Positions 20,941 to 32,157 of a DNA stretch of 64,000 nt are shown piece by piece. A program made the translations under genes and the position numbers. A model generated the notes under the pieces. It was not told the origin of the DNA, searched no databases, and saw nothing but the letters and a program-made list of their open reading frames with translations. The stretch's first letter is position 1. Every line of letters begins with the position of its first letter. Source of the stretch: Venturia oleaginea (lineage: Eukaryota; Ascomycota; Dothideomycetes; Venturiales; Venturiaceae); the NCBI GenBank assembly GCA_013176395.1, contig JABMLP010000019.1, positions 744,001 to 808,000 on the forward strand, written 5' to 3'.

Positions 20941-22754
20941 ACGTACTCCACCACCCAACCGCTCAAAATTTCTTGGCACGACCATCTCATGTTACGACTC
21001 TTTAAATTTTTCGCTATCAACAATAGATTCTAAGTCCGTCGTGCTACTATCTGATTCAGAAGATATCTCGATTTTTTTTTTACAAGTTCACGCATTATGC
21101 CCAGTTACACCGCAGTTCCCACAGCGCCGTTGAGTTGGTCGGGCTATTTCTTGATCACCGATACCACGAGCCTTCTTCGATCCCTGAGGCGCTACAGAGG
21201 CCTCTGCAGCTACCTGCGCTGCTGCAGTCCCATACTCCATAGTACCACCTTGCTGGATCCGCTTCCTTTTGCGCGATTTTCGCTTCGTTATTACTGCCAA
21301 TTGCTCTTCAAGCTCGTGGTCGCGCGCAACGAGTAGAGCGTTTTGGTGAAGCATCAATTTAGCGCCCTTAACAAGCTGGGAAAAGCCAGCCTGCGCAGTA
21401 ACTGGTGACCGAATAAAAGAGCCGCTTACGAGCTTGGATTGGGATCCAAATTCATGAGTATTGCTTGGAGTCTTTGACTGCCACGGCGTTTCTGGGAGAC
21501 GGGGTTCTGGCGGGGTACGTAGCCGTACTTCAAGGCGGTCCAATACCGCCTGCGCGTCGATAGGGACTAGCCCTACTGCCTCAAAGACCTTTTGACAGTT
21601 CTCTTTTGTAAACATGTCGAAAAACGCGTCTTTAAAGGCAGGGAGAAAGCCTTCCTTGTTGATATGGTAGACGCGTCGGCGTGCCAAGTCCCGGACGCGT
21701 TGAGAGTACTTGCACTTCAACGGCGAGAAGCAGACCACATCAAGCGGCTGGAGGAAACGCGATGAATGAGGTGGCATACAGAGGGTTATGATCTTATTTT
21801 CGAGCCAGTGGTCCTTAACTCCTGGCTGAGATGGCTCTCATGGCCGTCCAAAATAAGTAGCCTGTACCCCCCCACCTGCCGCGCCTTTGTATGCGCGTCA
21901 AAATGCTTCAACCACTCAAGACCAAGCGCGTTATTTGTCCAGCCGTTCTCAGAGACTGAAAGCTTCCAATTGCGCGGTATATCTGCGTCCACGTACCACG
22001 CAGCGATGTGAACGCGTCCTTTGTAGATAATGAAGGGTGGGGTTGCATACCCAGCGGCGCAGATACTCTGGATAACCGTAACCCATTCGCGATCGCCCGG
22101 CGGAATGAGTTCCGGCCTTGTACGTCTCTCGGAGGCTGTAACGACCTTCATTGACCCAATAATACCCATCTGGAAGCCAATCTCGTCAAAGTTGTGTGTA
22201 TCCTCGTCTTGGACGCCGTACTTGGCTTTGGTATCTGCAACGAGCTTGAACCACGCGCCAATAATCTCTGGATCTTCCTGTAGTATCCTCTGCCTATCCT
22301 TGGCTCGGTTGAAGGCCATCTTGAGCTCATCTGAGCGCGCAACGAACCTCTCAGCCCAGTTTTTGCCCACTGGCTCTCCACCGCGGATAGCTAGCAGTTT
22401 ATCGGCCATATCTGCTACCTCACAAAGTTGGGGCGCAAATCCTCGCGAATCGAGGTCAAGGATGTATCGGACAAGCGTTTGCTCTTCGGTAAGGGTAAGT
22501 TTCCGACCATTTGGTGGTGTTTCGAGGATAAATGGGACTCCTTTAACGCGCTCAGAGAGGATTCGCTGTTTAACGTCAAAGGCACGAGCGGCGGCCCGTT
22601 GGCTTCGAAATTGGCCGGCTTGGAGGGCTTGGAGTGCGAGCTGGATTCTCCCTTCGTGTTGGAGTAATAGTGCGTTTCGTTGTTCAGACATAATCACATA
22701 AGAGGAATGGTAGAAGTCTTGGCAGTTTTTGAGCGGTTGGGTGGTGGAACACGT
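20941..22754 (-). mobile_element. pogo/Fot1-like DNA transposon, copy A1
   Basis: The 1814-bp element is flanked by TA (20939-20940 and 22755-22756), the family's usual duplication. The terminal inverted repeats read ACGT..TCCACCACCCAACC followed by GCTCAAAA at both ends. It carries a broken DDE_1 transposase. Copy A2 at 55890-57738 is its closest relative in the window. Confidence 0.88.
21088..22691 (-). pseudogene. pogo-like transposase with zinc knuckle (A1), broken
   Basis: Domain order matches fungal pogo-like transposases. An N-terminal helix-turn-helix (EGRIQLALQAL) is followed by a CENP-B-type DNA-binding domain (VGKNWAERFVARSDELK). The DDE_1 core has NFDEIGF, LLILDGHESH and FLQPLDVVCFSPLK. 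Near the C-terminus is CGNCGVTGHN, the start of a CCHC zinc knuckle. Two lesions are visible by comparison with A2. One base is missing just after DGHESHLSQ (about 21815). A CGA codon has become TGA at the end of the knuckle, removing its last cysteine. Confidence 0.88.
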
Positions 22755-22775
22755 TAATAATAATAATAATCATCA

Positions 22776-22815
22776 TCAGACTTAACGTGGTATGTAATGG
22801 CGTCTGTGCCGTGTG
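22776..22815 (+). repeat. 40-bp dispersed repeat, copy 1
   Basis: This 40-bp stretch around TTAACGTGGTATGTAATGG recurs at 40106-40145 with one mismatch and the same orientation. Weak similarity continues for about 15 bp. It starts like the A1 terminal repeat (TTAACGTG), so it may be one end of another pogo-like element whose body is gone. Confidence 0.55.
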
Positions 22816-22970
22816 CCCGCAATCTCTATCTATTGTCGCAAAAACCCAACTCTCTGGGATGAAAAAGCCTCTCGGATCTGTCCTGAGCGGAATCCATATG
22901 TTACGAATACTGTCACGTGGAACGTTCAGTAACATGTAAGTTATGGCGCGTTTCCTTAATGATTGACGTA

Positions 22971-24801
22971 ATTCACCATCGAGCGGTACACACCACCGAG
23001 CGGTACACATTTTCGTATCCTCATCAATTACTCTATTATGCACCAATAAATCTCTCATTTTTAAATATTCCTATCTATATTTCTGATAGTTGATTGCAAA
23101 ATGGTCACCACTGTGACAAATAAAACAAGTAATTACAATGTTCTCCTCTTCATTTGATGGTTCTTCTTTAATATAAGGCTCTTGATCAACCTGGTTACTG
23201 CTGATAACCGAAGCTTCTTTAGAAAGTTGAAGTAAGCTTGAGCCCTCTGCAACAGTTAAAGCGCTTGATTGACTAATATATCTCCTTTTTAGTTGCCTCT
23301 TTCGCTTCTGCCTCTCATTTGCAGCCCTTAATTTCTCATTTTCCGCAGCTAGTAAAGCGACGCCTTGCATCGCGATCTTGCAGCCCTTGACAAGCTGATT
23401 AAGGGCCTGATCTGTTGGTGTTGGTGGACGTCTTGAACGTCTCTTAAGATAGCCTTTGATTGTAGCTACCTGCAGCTCTAACTGGGTAAGATTCTGAGGT
23501 GTTTCTGGTTGCCATTGCTCTTGGTTTGCGGCCAAGGGCGCTGTAGGGGTAGATGGCCTAATCTGGATGGTTGAAAGTACCTGATCTGGATCAAAAGGTA
23601 CGAGACCGGCAGCAGTGAAGCTGCCTTGAATATTGCTTAGTGTGAGGGCACTAATTCGAGCAATTTTAAAGGCGTGAAGGAACTCAATTTTGTCGATATG
23701 ATTTATGCCAAGCCTCATATATTCCGAGACTTGGTGGCCGTAGGTACGCTTAAGGACCGAAAAACAACCAATATCGAGAGGTTGAAGAAGATGTGATGAA
23801 TGCGGTGGCATACAAAGAGTAATAATCATCCGGTCTGCACAAAATTGATCAAATTCTGGCGTTGCGTGCCTGCCGTGGCCATCCAGAATTAGTAGTCGAT
23901 AACTACCAACCTTTCTTGCCGCTGTTTTGGCTCAAAAACCTCTTTTAACCAATGTAATCCAAGCTTGTCATTAGTCCATCCATTTGTACTCAAAGCGATT
24001 GTCCAATCAGGCGGTAGATTGTTGTTTTCTTACCAAGATGATATATGTACCTTGCCTTTGAAGATCACCATCGGCGGGAGGCTCTAACCCAGCGCATTGA
24101 TCGATTCGATTGCCGTAACCCATTCGCGATCGCCAGGCTGTAATTGAGGGGGTCTGCCACGCCTATCTGAGGCAGTAACTACGCGTGAGGTACTTGCAAG
24201 GCCCATTGCAAAGCCAGTTTCGTCGAAGTTGTAGATATCGTTATTGAGGATGCCGTATTTAGCGATTGTGTTTTGTACAAGCCGAAACCAGGCCCCAATA
24301 AGGGCTGGATCTTCGCATCTTGCCCTTTGATTATCGTAGCTGCGTGAATATCGCGATTTGAGGCTAGGGCGACGGTTGATGTATCGCTGAGGCCAATTGA
24401 CACCGATTTTGCAATCTGAGCCTACACGCTGCTCGAGTACGATTTTTGCCGCATCGCGTACCCCAGTAACTGTCAATGGATAACCTCTTTCATCCATAGA
24501 TAGTATTCAATGCTCAACGACCTCCTCTTCCGTATCCGTAAGCTTTTGGCAATTTGGGCGCGAATCGACGCGTGAAGCGCGTCCGCGAAGGCGGGAGGCA
24601 AGGGAAGTAAATGGGACAGAATAGGCATCAGCGGCCTTTCGAATACTTGGGAAATGGCCTTTCAAATAAGCGTCATGAGCAAGGAGTAGTTGACCCTCTC
24701 TCTGGGCCTTTGTATTGACTAGTTGTGGTGGCATTGTGGGTTAATCGATGAGGATACGAAAATGTGTACCACTCGGTGGTGTGTACCGCTCGATGGTGGA
24801 T
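22971..24801 (-). mobile_element. pogo/Fot1-like DNA transposon, copy B1, inside LTR copy 2
   Basis: The 1831-bp element is flanked by TA (22969-22970 and 24802-24803). The terminal inverted repeats begin AT[T/C]CACCATCGAGCGG and contain two close copies of CACCNNCGAG[C/T]GGTACAC. The interior holds a decayed transposase of a second subfamily (B), related to B2 at 38533-39639. Confidence 0.87.
23071..24734 (-). pseudogene. pogo-like transposase with zinc knuckle (B1), broken
   Basis: The N-terminus MPPQLVNTKAQREGQLLL and the CENP-B-type region (IGVNWPQRYINRRPSLKSRY) are readable. The first catalytic motif NFDETGF follows, then LLILDGHGRH and LLQPLDIGCFSVLKR. The frame is interrupted by a stop after EEVVEH (a TGG changed to TGA, judging from B2). 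Another stop follows INALG, another follows VHISSW, and a net frameshift lies between 24084 and 23829. The terminal CCHC knuckle is degraded: CFICHSGDHFAINY has Tyr where the last Cys should be. Confidence 0.87.
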
Positions 24802-25156
24802 TACGTTAGTAAGCTGTTACTCGGGATCGGGAGGATCATGTGAACGCTCGAGCCTTGGCAAAGCGAGCGCTCGACACGCACGATTGCGAGCGTTGCGAGC
24901 GCCACGAGCGCAGGATTTCTTAGGAGATGGATCTCTACATATAGGACGAGACCCTGCTCCCTCAGTGTCTCGTATCTTCACTCTCTAGTTACTTCGCTAT
25001 TGCTTTTAGTTACTTAGCACAATTCACGACTCTTATATCTTTCAAGCTTCGCTTCACTTGTTTGATAAGATATCGTCGCCCCGGACCACTTGAACCCTAC
25101 TGTACGGATTAGCCAAATCCAGCTAGATTACTTTGAGCCATAGCCTCTGCGCAACA

Positions 25157-26278
25157 CCATACGGGACGCGTAAGAGAATCATCAACGATCCGGTCCCTTC
25201 GCTCTCTATCTTAACTTATCCGTATATCTACTCATACTATACCCCCTTCTTTACTACCCGGGTTATATATACCGCTTCGTCAGTGTAATTCTCATGCGGC
25301 TAAGCCGTGAATTCTGCCTGATATCTATCGTTTTATATGAGAAACCGTTATATACGGACATTCCGTATCTCCCGTATATACCATACCTTAACCTGCCGTG
25401 GTCCGTTGTCTCCCCCAACTCACATTACCAGAAAAATCCTCCTACTAATAGACCTGCCCTTTTTCTCCCTATTATCACCCCTGCCCTTTATCCCTGTACC
25501 GGGGGTGTTCCTCTTCCTAATCGCTCACTTCTCGATGTTACCCTGCCCTTTTGCCTTCTCCACGGACCTGGAGACATATATCGGAGCACCGATCCCGACA
25601 TCTCTTGTCATACAACAAGTTCCTTATAGTACAATTCATGTCCAGTACATAATCTCCTGGTACAACCAATTACAAGTAGGTTTCAGTATATTGCTTTGCA
25701 ACTAGAGATGATGAGGGAGATGAGCAGGGAAGAGATGGCGAGGGATGCGGCGTGGAAGAAGGCTTTCGTCGTGTTCAAAAAGGCAGTCAGCATATTGAGC
25801 AACGTAAAATGATCGTTCATTTGAATTGTGGGTAAGACTTACGCAGTTGCAACAAACGCTTTGAATCATTTGCGTAAATTTGGTGTCGATGTAGAATTTT
25901 GCTTGCATCGGTGTTAACTCCATTGTGGAGATTGCGAGTCATTAGATGAACCTTTTTTATTTGGTTATAGTGAGGGAGTGACTGTGTAAATTGAGAATTG
26001 TGGATGGGAGGAGCTACTTGTACACCCCAATTCTACTATTTGTACCGCCTACGTTAACTACTTGTATAACTTCCTAGAACGTTTTAGGGTAAGCAATAAA
26101 CTTTAGCAGCTATCCACTATTTCAACTTCGTACATTATGGTCTTAGTCTTCTGCAAGGCCTAAACGTTGTCTTTTTTTTTATACCGACACTGGAATGAGG
26201 GACTTTGTTCACCGGCAGAACTTCGAACTGAGACAGCCATCGATTGACGATCCCATCCTATCGTGCTAGTACTCCCTT
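25157..26278. other. Gene-free stretch, 1.1 kb
   Basis: Between LTR copy 2 and the HAD phosphatase gene. The first 500 bases are pyrimidine-rich on the plus strand. A short minus-strand frame (25702-25923, starting MELTPMQAKFYIDTKF) with a GTAAGT donor after CCNC could be a first exon, but I could not find a convincing second exon. Confidence 0.3.
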
Positions 26279-27232
26279 TCATTGCCAGTCCTTGGCTGTT
26301 CCTAAAATCCTCGACAGAGCGTTCGAAACCTCCTTCAGATCCCTCGCCCACCACAGTGTTTTTGTGTTTGCTCGTTGGGTAGGCAAGGGTAGTTCCAGCT
26401 CAGATAATGGTTTCACAAAGACACCCACCCTCTCCAATGTCTCCCCAAGCTCTTTCTGTCCGCTTCCCATCGGCTCGTCACGAACACAGATCCCATAGTC
26501 GACATAGAGCAGTGCATCAAAATCAGTACAACTGTCCCCGATATAAACGGTAATGGGAATTCCTTTTTCATTCTTACCAAGGACAGGTTCATGGAGTGCC
26601 TTTTCGATCATCCTGACCTTGTCGGCGCTTGTTCGCACTGTGACGTCGTCTTTGTCTGCAATTTCATTGGCTAGATAAACCATCGGATTAAGAGCTTTCT
26701 TAACATCCCGAGATCGTATGAGAGTACTGGCGTGGAATATGCATCCTTTGATGAAAGCTGCACTCCAGTTGACGCTGAGAATGTGGAAGCGGAAACCATC
26801 GCGGTCCATAGCAAGGACGGAGTCTCCTGGTGGCGAAAGTCCTGAAAAAAAGAGTTCTTTCCATCCCTCCCGGAGTGCAACATTGCCGTTGTCTAGCGCT
26901 CCAGCGGCTGCGTCCAGCATATCATTTTTGGTCACGCCTGAGAACAGACCGGCATCTCGAACACGCTTGACACTCCGATTTTCAACTTCGAGCAGGCTTT
27001 CAAGCCAAGCAGACTCTTCTTCAATCGTTTTCCTTTGACTCTTGGAAGGGGAGTAAGATTCTTGGTGGACTCGGTAATCTTCAAGATAGCCTCTGATGAA
27101 ATTGCTCCATGGTTGAGTTGTTGGGTTCTTCTTGTATCCAGCTTTGGCGACTTCTTCGAGTGTATCACGTTCTGTGATGGTGCCGTCCCAGTCGATGAAG
27201 ACCTGGACAGGTGGCAATAGGTTGGAGTACAT
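26279..27232 (-). CDS. HAD-superfamily phosphatase, phosphoserine phosphatase-like fold
   Basis: The protein has 317 residues in one exon and is probably a cytosolic phosphatase; its substrate is unknown. The HAD motif I, FIDWDGTIT, starts about nine residues in, with the nucleophile aspartate in DWDGT. The serine of motif II appears to be in HILSVNWS. Lysine of motif III may be in the SADKVRMIEKAL segment, and motif IV is GDSCTDFDALL. The open frame extends 91 codons further upstream, but the methionine of MYSNLLPPVQ places motif I at the usual distance from the N-terminus. It is transcribed away from the succinate dehydrogenase gene, sharing about 640 bp of upstream DNA. The closest family I can name is fungal HAD/PHOSPHO-type hydrolases. 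Confidence 0.8.
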   Translation of the reverse strand: MYSNLLPPVQVFIDWDGTITERDTLEEVAKAGYKKNPTTQPWSNFIRGYLEDYRVHQESYSPSKSQRKTIEEESAWLESLLEVENRSVKRVRDAGLFSGVTKNDMLDAAAGALDNGNVALREGWKELFFSGLSPPGDSVLAMDRDGFRFHILSVNWSAAFIKGCIFHASTLIRSRDVKKALNPMVYLANEIADKDDVTVRTSADKVRMIEKALHEPVLGKNEKGIPITVYIGDSCTDFDALLYVDYGICVRDEPMGSGQKELGETLERVGVFVKPLSELELPLPTQRANTKTLWWARDLKEVSNALSRILGTAKDWQ

Positions 27233-27871
27233 ACTGCGAGGTGTATTAACGCTGGGAACGGTCAATTGATGGGTTTTAAGCGGGAAGACAGTCGTTCGTA
27301 AAAGATGGTGAACCCACCCACGGTGACTGTAGGAATAAATGTTTTCTGATTCGGGGGAGCAACGTCTTGGGGTTATTTCTGGCAGAATTCGTAAACATCG
27401 ATGAGACTGTACTTTGTTGTATCTTATATTCAAGCTTCCGGTGGGTGTTAGGGAGATATGGAAGATGAATATGCTCCTCTTCAAGGGTGGATCCGGGGTA
27501 GTCACGACTCACGATGCTTGGCGTATAAGGCCAATGGGAAGGAATGGCGTGGCCTAGGCAGAATCACTGCTGGTATGGTAGATGCGGATAATTATCTCGG
27601 CATCAGGAGGGACTTCCAGAGTCCCCTCGCAACGAAGCGACGCATGTTGCGTTATTATGTGAAGGAACATCTAAATGAAGACGTCAACGATCTTGGAAGA
27701 GCTTATTTCAAAGAGCATCCCATTGGTTCCCGGCTCTCGGCTATTTGGATACAAAGAACCCGAGTTCATCGTTACCTCAGATTCAAACTCGACATGCGAC
27801 TCACATCTCACATACCACACACAACACACACCACACACAACACACACCACACACAACACACACCACACACA
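27233..27871. promoter_or_regulatory. Shared upstream region of HAD phosphatase and SDHB
   Basis: Divergent genes flank this 639-bp segment, so it should contain both promoters. A plus-strand frame of 167 codons crosses it (27458-27961), but it ends inside the first intron of the downstream gene and in the CA repeat, so I do not call it a gene. No specific factor site is claimed. Confidence 0.4.
27816..27871 (+). repeat. CA-rich tandem repeat abutting the SDHB start codon
   Basis: Units of ACACACCACACACA alternate with AAC for about 55 bp, and the tract ends directly at the ATG. It would be the last part of the 5' leader of the transcript, a C/A-only region without G or T. Confidence 0.7.
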
Positions 27872-28829
27872 ATGGCTGCTCTCCGTATCACCTCCCGCCT
27901 GGCCAGGAGCCTCAGAGGTAAGCAGTTGGGAGACATGCTCGCCAGCAAGCCCTTCAATTGACTGAGTTACGCAGTGCCCACACCCGCGCTCAGGCGATCC
28001 TACGCCACCATCGAAAGCGAAAACAAGACCTCCACTGTCAAGGAATCCGCCCCCACCAAAGATGCAAAGAGCAAGACCTTCCACATTTACAGGTGGAATC
28101 CTGATGAGCCCACCCAGAAGCCCCGCATGCAGTCATATACTCTCGACTTGAAAAAGACTGGACCCATGATGTTGGATGCGTTGATCAGGATTAAGAACGA
28201 GGTCGACCCGACCCTTACATTCAGACGAAGTTGCAGAGAGGGTATCTGCGGTTCCTGCGCCATGAACATCGACGGTGTCAACACTTTGGCCTGCTTGTGC
28301 CGCATTCCCACCGAGACGACGAAAGAATCCCGCATTTACCCGCTACCACATACCTACGTTGTAAAGGATCTCGTGCCAGATATGACACAGTTTTACAAGC
28401 AATACCGATCTATCAAGCCATACCTCCAACGCACAACGCCACCTCCAGACGTATGAGCAAACCTGAAACACATCTCTCAACCTTGTTCACTAACAAAGTA
28501 AACAGGGCCGCGAAAACAGACAGTCCATTGAAGACCGTAAGAAGCTCGATGGTCTCTATGAATGCATTCTTTGCGCCTGCTGCAGCACGTCGTGCCCCTC
28601 GTACTGGTGGAATAGTGAAGAATACCTCGGCCCAGCCGTCCTCCTCCAATCCTATCGCTGGATCGCCGACTCGAGAGACGAGAAGACTGCTGAGCGACAG
28701 GACGCTCTAAACAACTCCATGTCTTTGTACCGATGCCATACCATTCTCAACTGCTCGCGGACATGTCCCAAGGGACTGAACCCAGCGTTGGCTATCGCAG
28801 AGATCAAGAAAGGCATGGCTTTCGCATAG
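27872..28829 (+). CDS. sdhB: Succinate dehydrogenase iron-sulfur subunit, mitochondrial
   Basis: This is the electron-transferring subunit of respiratory complex II, in the mitochondrial inner membrane on the matrix side. It passes electrons from the flavoprotein to ubiquinone. The model joins 27872-27917, 27975-28450 and 28506-28829, giving 281 residues. A basic presequence ([15 protein letters not shown]) precedes the mature part. The [2Fe-2S] ligands are in [15 protein letters not shown] and the following LAC. The [4Fe-4S] and [3Fe-4S] ligands are in [17 protein letters not shown] and [17 protein letters not shown]. Residues known to change in carboxamide-resistant fungi, the proline of SCPSYW and the histidine of CHTILN, are the ordinary sensitive-type residues. 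All junctions are GT-AG and the gene is intact. Confidence 0.96.
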
Positions 28830-29837
28830 AGGAAAGATTTGAGAAAGGAATGAAAATAGGATCGGGAGGGGAACCTTGTATTATGAGACGACGCGCTGAA
28901 TTGCTGCATAGTAAGAGGAGCAATTTGTGACGTAGCTTATTTTGATTGGCTTTTTTTTTTGTCGCTGATTACTGTATATTTCATGCACAAGTTGGAGTAT
29001 AAATGGACATGCATTAACAGTACACTTGTGACGGTGACGAACGCCAGTGGACTCGTAAGTTCCTATCCCGTGCTTCTGCGGATAGAAGATTTTTCTTATT
29101 TCTTTGATCGAATACCACCACCGCGGTTGATTTGATGACAATTTGATTTTGGAGGATTTGGACAATCTCGCAAAGGACGCGAAATGCTTAGCTAGTCATG
29201 AAGAAATCGAAGAGGAGCCGTTGATCAAGCTTGGATTGATACTAACTCGTGACATGGCAACCGCCCCAGAATCTCAATGTAGTAACCTGACATTCTTGCG
29301 GTGGTCCAACGGAGAAGGGGAGGCATTGTAGGAGAATATACTCGTGGCAGAGATGGTACGTTCAAGATCTGTATGCCACATCCTTACGATAGAAGACGCA
29401 CGCAGGACAGGAAAGCCACGAAAGAAAGGTATGTCAACATCGTCGAGGTTCAGGCTTGTATTCATACCGCTGAAGTTACTATTGCGAGTTGCTGGTTGAC
29501 GCGTGTATCCTTTTAAACATGTTGGATGTCTACGAGATGACCGACAGATTCGGGATACTCAGAAACTCCAGGATAAACGTGCTTGTAGTCCTCAATGAGC
29601 AACGAGGAGATTGAATGCAAACGAGTTTCTCGGTATCAAGCGCGTAGAAGGACAATATGTATACAGAATTCCCAAGCCATCCATCCCAATGCGCCATTCG
29701 CTCGCTTCCAGTCGACGCCACAATCTATGCAAATTTCGTCTCTCCATGACAAAGGAAATTGTAAAACCAGCCCGGTGCAGTGCGTAAAAACATTAGGTAT
29801 CATTACCTCCCCTTCTCTCTCTCCCTTCATGTTCCAC
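28830..29837. other. Gene-free stretch between convergent genes
   Basis: This holds the 3' flanks of succinate dehydrogenase (plus) and the GCK kinase (minus). Only short overlapping frames without motifs are present. Confidence 0.35.
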
Positions 29838-32157
29838 TCATCGAGCAGCCCGCTGCTCCGGAGCCTGTTCGTCTTCTTCAACAGCCTCAACTCTCACCAA
29901 CACTTCTTCCAAAAAACCTTCCAGGAAGCCCTCGACACCGCCGCCCATTCCCACAGGCGCACGTGCATCCACTTCGTCCAGTTCGCTGAAGCATCGGATA
30001 CATCTACTCACAAGTCTGCGCACATTCTCATGAGTCTGTTGCAATCTCTGAACCTCCTCAGTAGTCATAGGTCGGTTCTTGTGCCCACTTCCTGCCGACA
30101 ATGTCGACATAGGTGACGCAAGAGGCGTGGATGCGGATGATGAATTGGTGGATGCGGGAAGACCGTGCGTGACTGCAGCATTAAGGTTATAGGCGCGTCG
30201 ATGAAGGGCACTTTCGAGCGCGGGAATGACGACCGAAGTCAAGGCAGTGACGTTGTCCTGATTTTGTTGCAGATGAGATGCAGACCCAGGACTTGATAGT
30301 GGAGGCGATGGGCTTGCAAAGCTCTGTTGCCGTGACTCTGGCGTCGGTGGGAGTGGCAAAGGCGCGGCAGAAGACCGCCTTGGATCAGTATTGTAACCTG
30401 GAGTCAGGTTTTGAAAGCTGCGAGAAGGATCGAGTGGTTTCTGCTCTTGGTGCTGGGGTGGCTGTGGCGGAGCGAAGGACTGTAATGGCTTCGTTTCCGT
30501 AGGAGCCGAAGGAATCGCAAACACCGGCAGTGGCAGTGCCTTCTGCTGTGAGGGTACCCTTGAGGGACTATCCTGCCGTGGTGTCAATCTCGAAGGACTA
30601 GCACTCTGTGACTGCCATTGACTTGGTGTGGGGATCTGCGGGAGACTGATAGGAGGCGCAAGGGAAGTCGGTTTCTTGGGCGTGGCGTCAAGATCTATGC
30701 TTGCCATGTCTTTTGAAATGGATTGCTGCAAGTAGTCGTGCATGTCCAAAGCTAGGGGTTTTATTTGCGGCACAGGCAATGGCTTTGCTGGCGAAGCATG
30801 CATCGAGGGAACTTGTCTAAGCGGTGATGACTGTCTCACGTTTGTCTTTTCTGGACTTGGAGGCAGCGGTACTCTCGCAGCAGCAGATGGTGAGTACGGT
30901 GCACTGGCTGGTACTGGAACGGGTTTTCTCGTCGGGCTCAATGAAGGTGGCGACGCCAACCCAGGAGGTGCTTGTCTAGCCTTGATCGTGTTTCCAGATG
31001 GAATCCGTCTCTGGTTCTCAACATCGCTTTTCTTACTCTTCCTTGGACTTCCAGTCTCGCTCGTGGCGGCAGGAGGACCCTGTCTCGCGTTCGCAGCAGC
31101 ATCATTCATAGCCATAAGAGCAGAATTGCGCCCACCCAAGTTGGGCTTGATGGTGCCGAAGTCCCAAAGATCCTCGCTCCCGGGACTCCTTCGCTCCGGT
31201 TCCCTGGCTTCTTCCTCGTCCGATTCTTGGTCCTTGTCTTTGTGAGTGATCCGCCATCTCTCATGTCGCTCGATCAATTCTGTCAGGTATTGAAACTTCT
31301 TTGCCTTCTTCATGAAGGGATCTTTTAGAAGCTCTTTTGCTGAGGGTCGCTCTCTTGGCTCTTTCCGTAGACATCGCTCTACAAAGTTCTTGAATAAATC
31401 GCTGAATTTACCTTCCAACTGTGGTGGTGGGTTCTTTGGTATGAGAAATAGCACTTTCATAGGATGTATCTCCGAGTAAGGTGGCTCACCATTGGCCAAC
31501 TCCAATGCTGTGATTCCAAGAGACCAAATATCAGCCTTGTGGTCGTATCCAGACTGCTTTATAACCTCGGGCGCCATCCAGAAGGGCGTTCCAACAAACG
31601 TATTCTTCTTCGTCATTGTCTGCGAAAGTTGACCCGAGACACCAAAATCGGCAAGCTTAACCTGGCCGTTAGCAGTAAGAAGAATGTTCGCCGCTGTATC
31701 TTGTCAATTTCTTCCTCTCAAGTCGCGAAGCCACAAACCTACCTTTGACGTCCCTGTGCAATTTGTTGTCTCCGTGTAAGTATTCCAGGCCCATCAACAA
31801 CTCCCGTATAATGATGCAGATGTAATCCTCTGGAATGAGTCCTGGCTTTATCAAGTCTCCACAGCTACCACCAGCACAAAATTCCATGACAATCCACAGA
31901 TCCGAACCCTTCAGATATGATCCATAGTATTTTGTGACGTACGGCGAGTGAAGTTCTGAGAGGATAGATATCTCCTGAATAATGTCGTCAACCTCATCTT
32001 CGGCATTTTCCACATCAATGACCTTGATCGCTACAGCTTGTCCAGTTCTCTTATCCACGCCTTTGTAAACCTTGCCAAAACTGCCACCTCCAATGCAGTT
32101 CTGCTTCGTGTATATCGTCTCTGGGTCGGTGACCCCATTCATCGTTTCGTGTGCCAT
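29838..32157 (-). CDS. Ste20-family protein kinase, germinal-centre-kinase (Nak1/Kic1/Sps1-like) type
   Basis: This serine/threonine kinase probably acts in the MOR/RAM-type pathway that controls polarity, septation and cell separation. That role is inferred from the family. One 43-nt intron (31700-31742) joins HRDVK to the following DTAANILL, giving 758 residues. The kinase domain occupies about residues 15-275: GGGSFGKVYKG (glycine loop), AIKVIDVENAEDEVDD (lysine), LHRDVK, LADFGVSGQL and VGTPFWMAPEVI. The last is the GCK-type activation segment. A long Pro/Ser-rich linker follows, with a conserved-looking helical C-terminus (TTEEVQRLQQTHENVRRL). The gene is intact. Assignment to the GCK-III branch rests on the activation segment and overall layout. 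Confidence 0.9.

Larger units (their letters stand above)
22899..25156 (+). repeat. LTR copy 2, split by transposon B1
   Basis: The left end TGTTACGAATACTGTCACGT matches the reverse complement of LTR copy 1. The right part, from AGGATTTCTTAGGAGATGG (about 24912) to GCCTCTGCGCAACA, matches it closely for about 245 bp. CCATA flanks the whole unit (22894-22898 and 25157-25161), a perfect 5-bp duplication. Removing the inserted element B1 and its TA duplication leaves 425 bp, close to the 437 bp of copy 1. The internal 160 bp is diverged but similar in length. Confidence 0.82.

Noticed and set aside
23071..24734. Stops in transposase B1 as evidence of repeat-induced point mutation.
   Set aside because: At least one change (TGG to TGA) does not fit the CpA-to-TpA context, and A2 carries a transversion. 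A few mutations are not enough to claim the process.
25702..25923. Cys-containing minus-strand frame beginning MELTPMQAKF, considered as a small Tim or CHCH-type protein.
   Set aside because: Only one cysteine cluster is present before a plausible donor, and no downstream exon supplied the second cysteine pair.
27458..27961. 167-codon plus-strand frame upstream of succinate dehydrogenase.
   Set aside because: It runs through the CA repeat and ends in the first intron of the real gene. It has no motif and overlaps a likely promoter.
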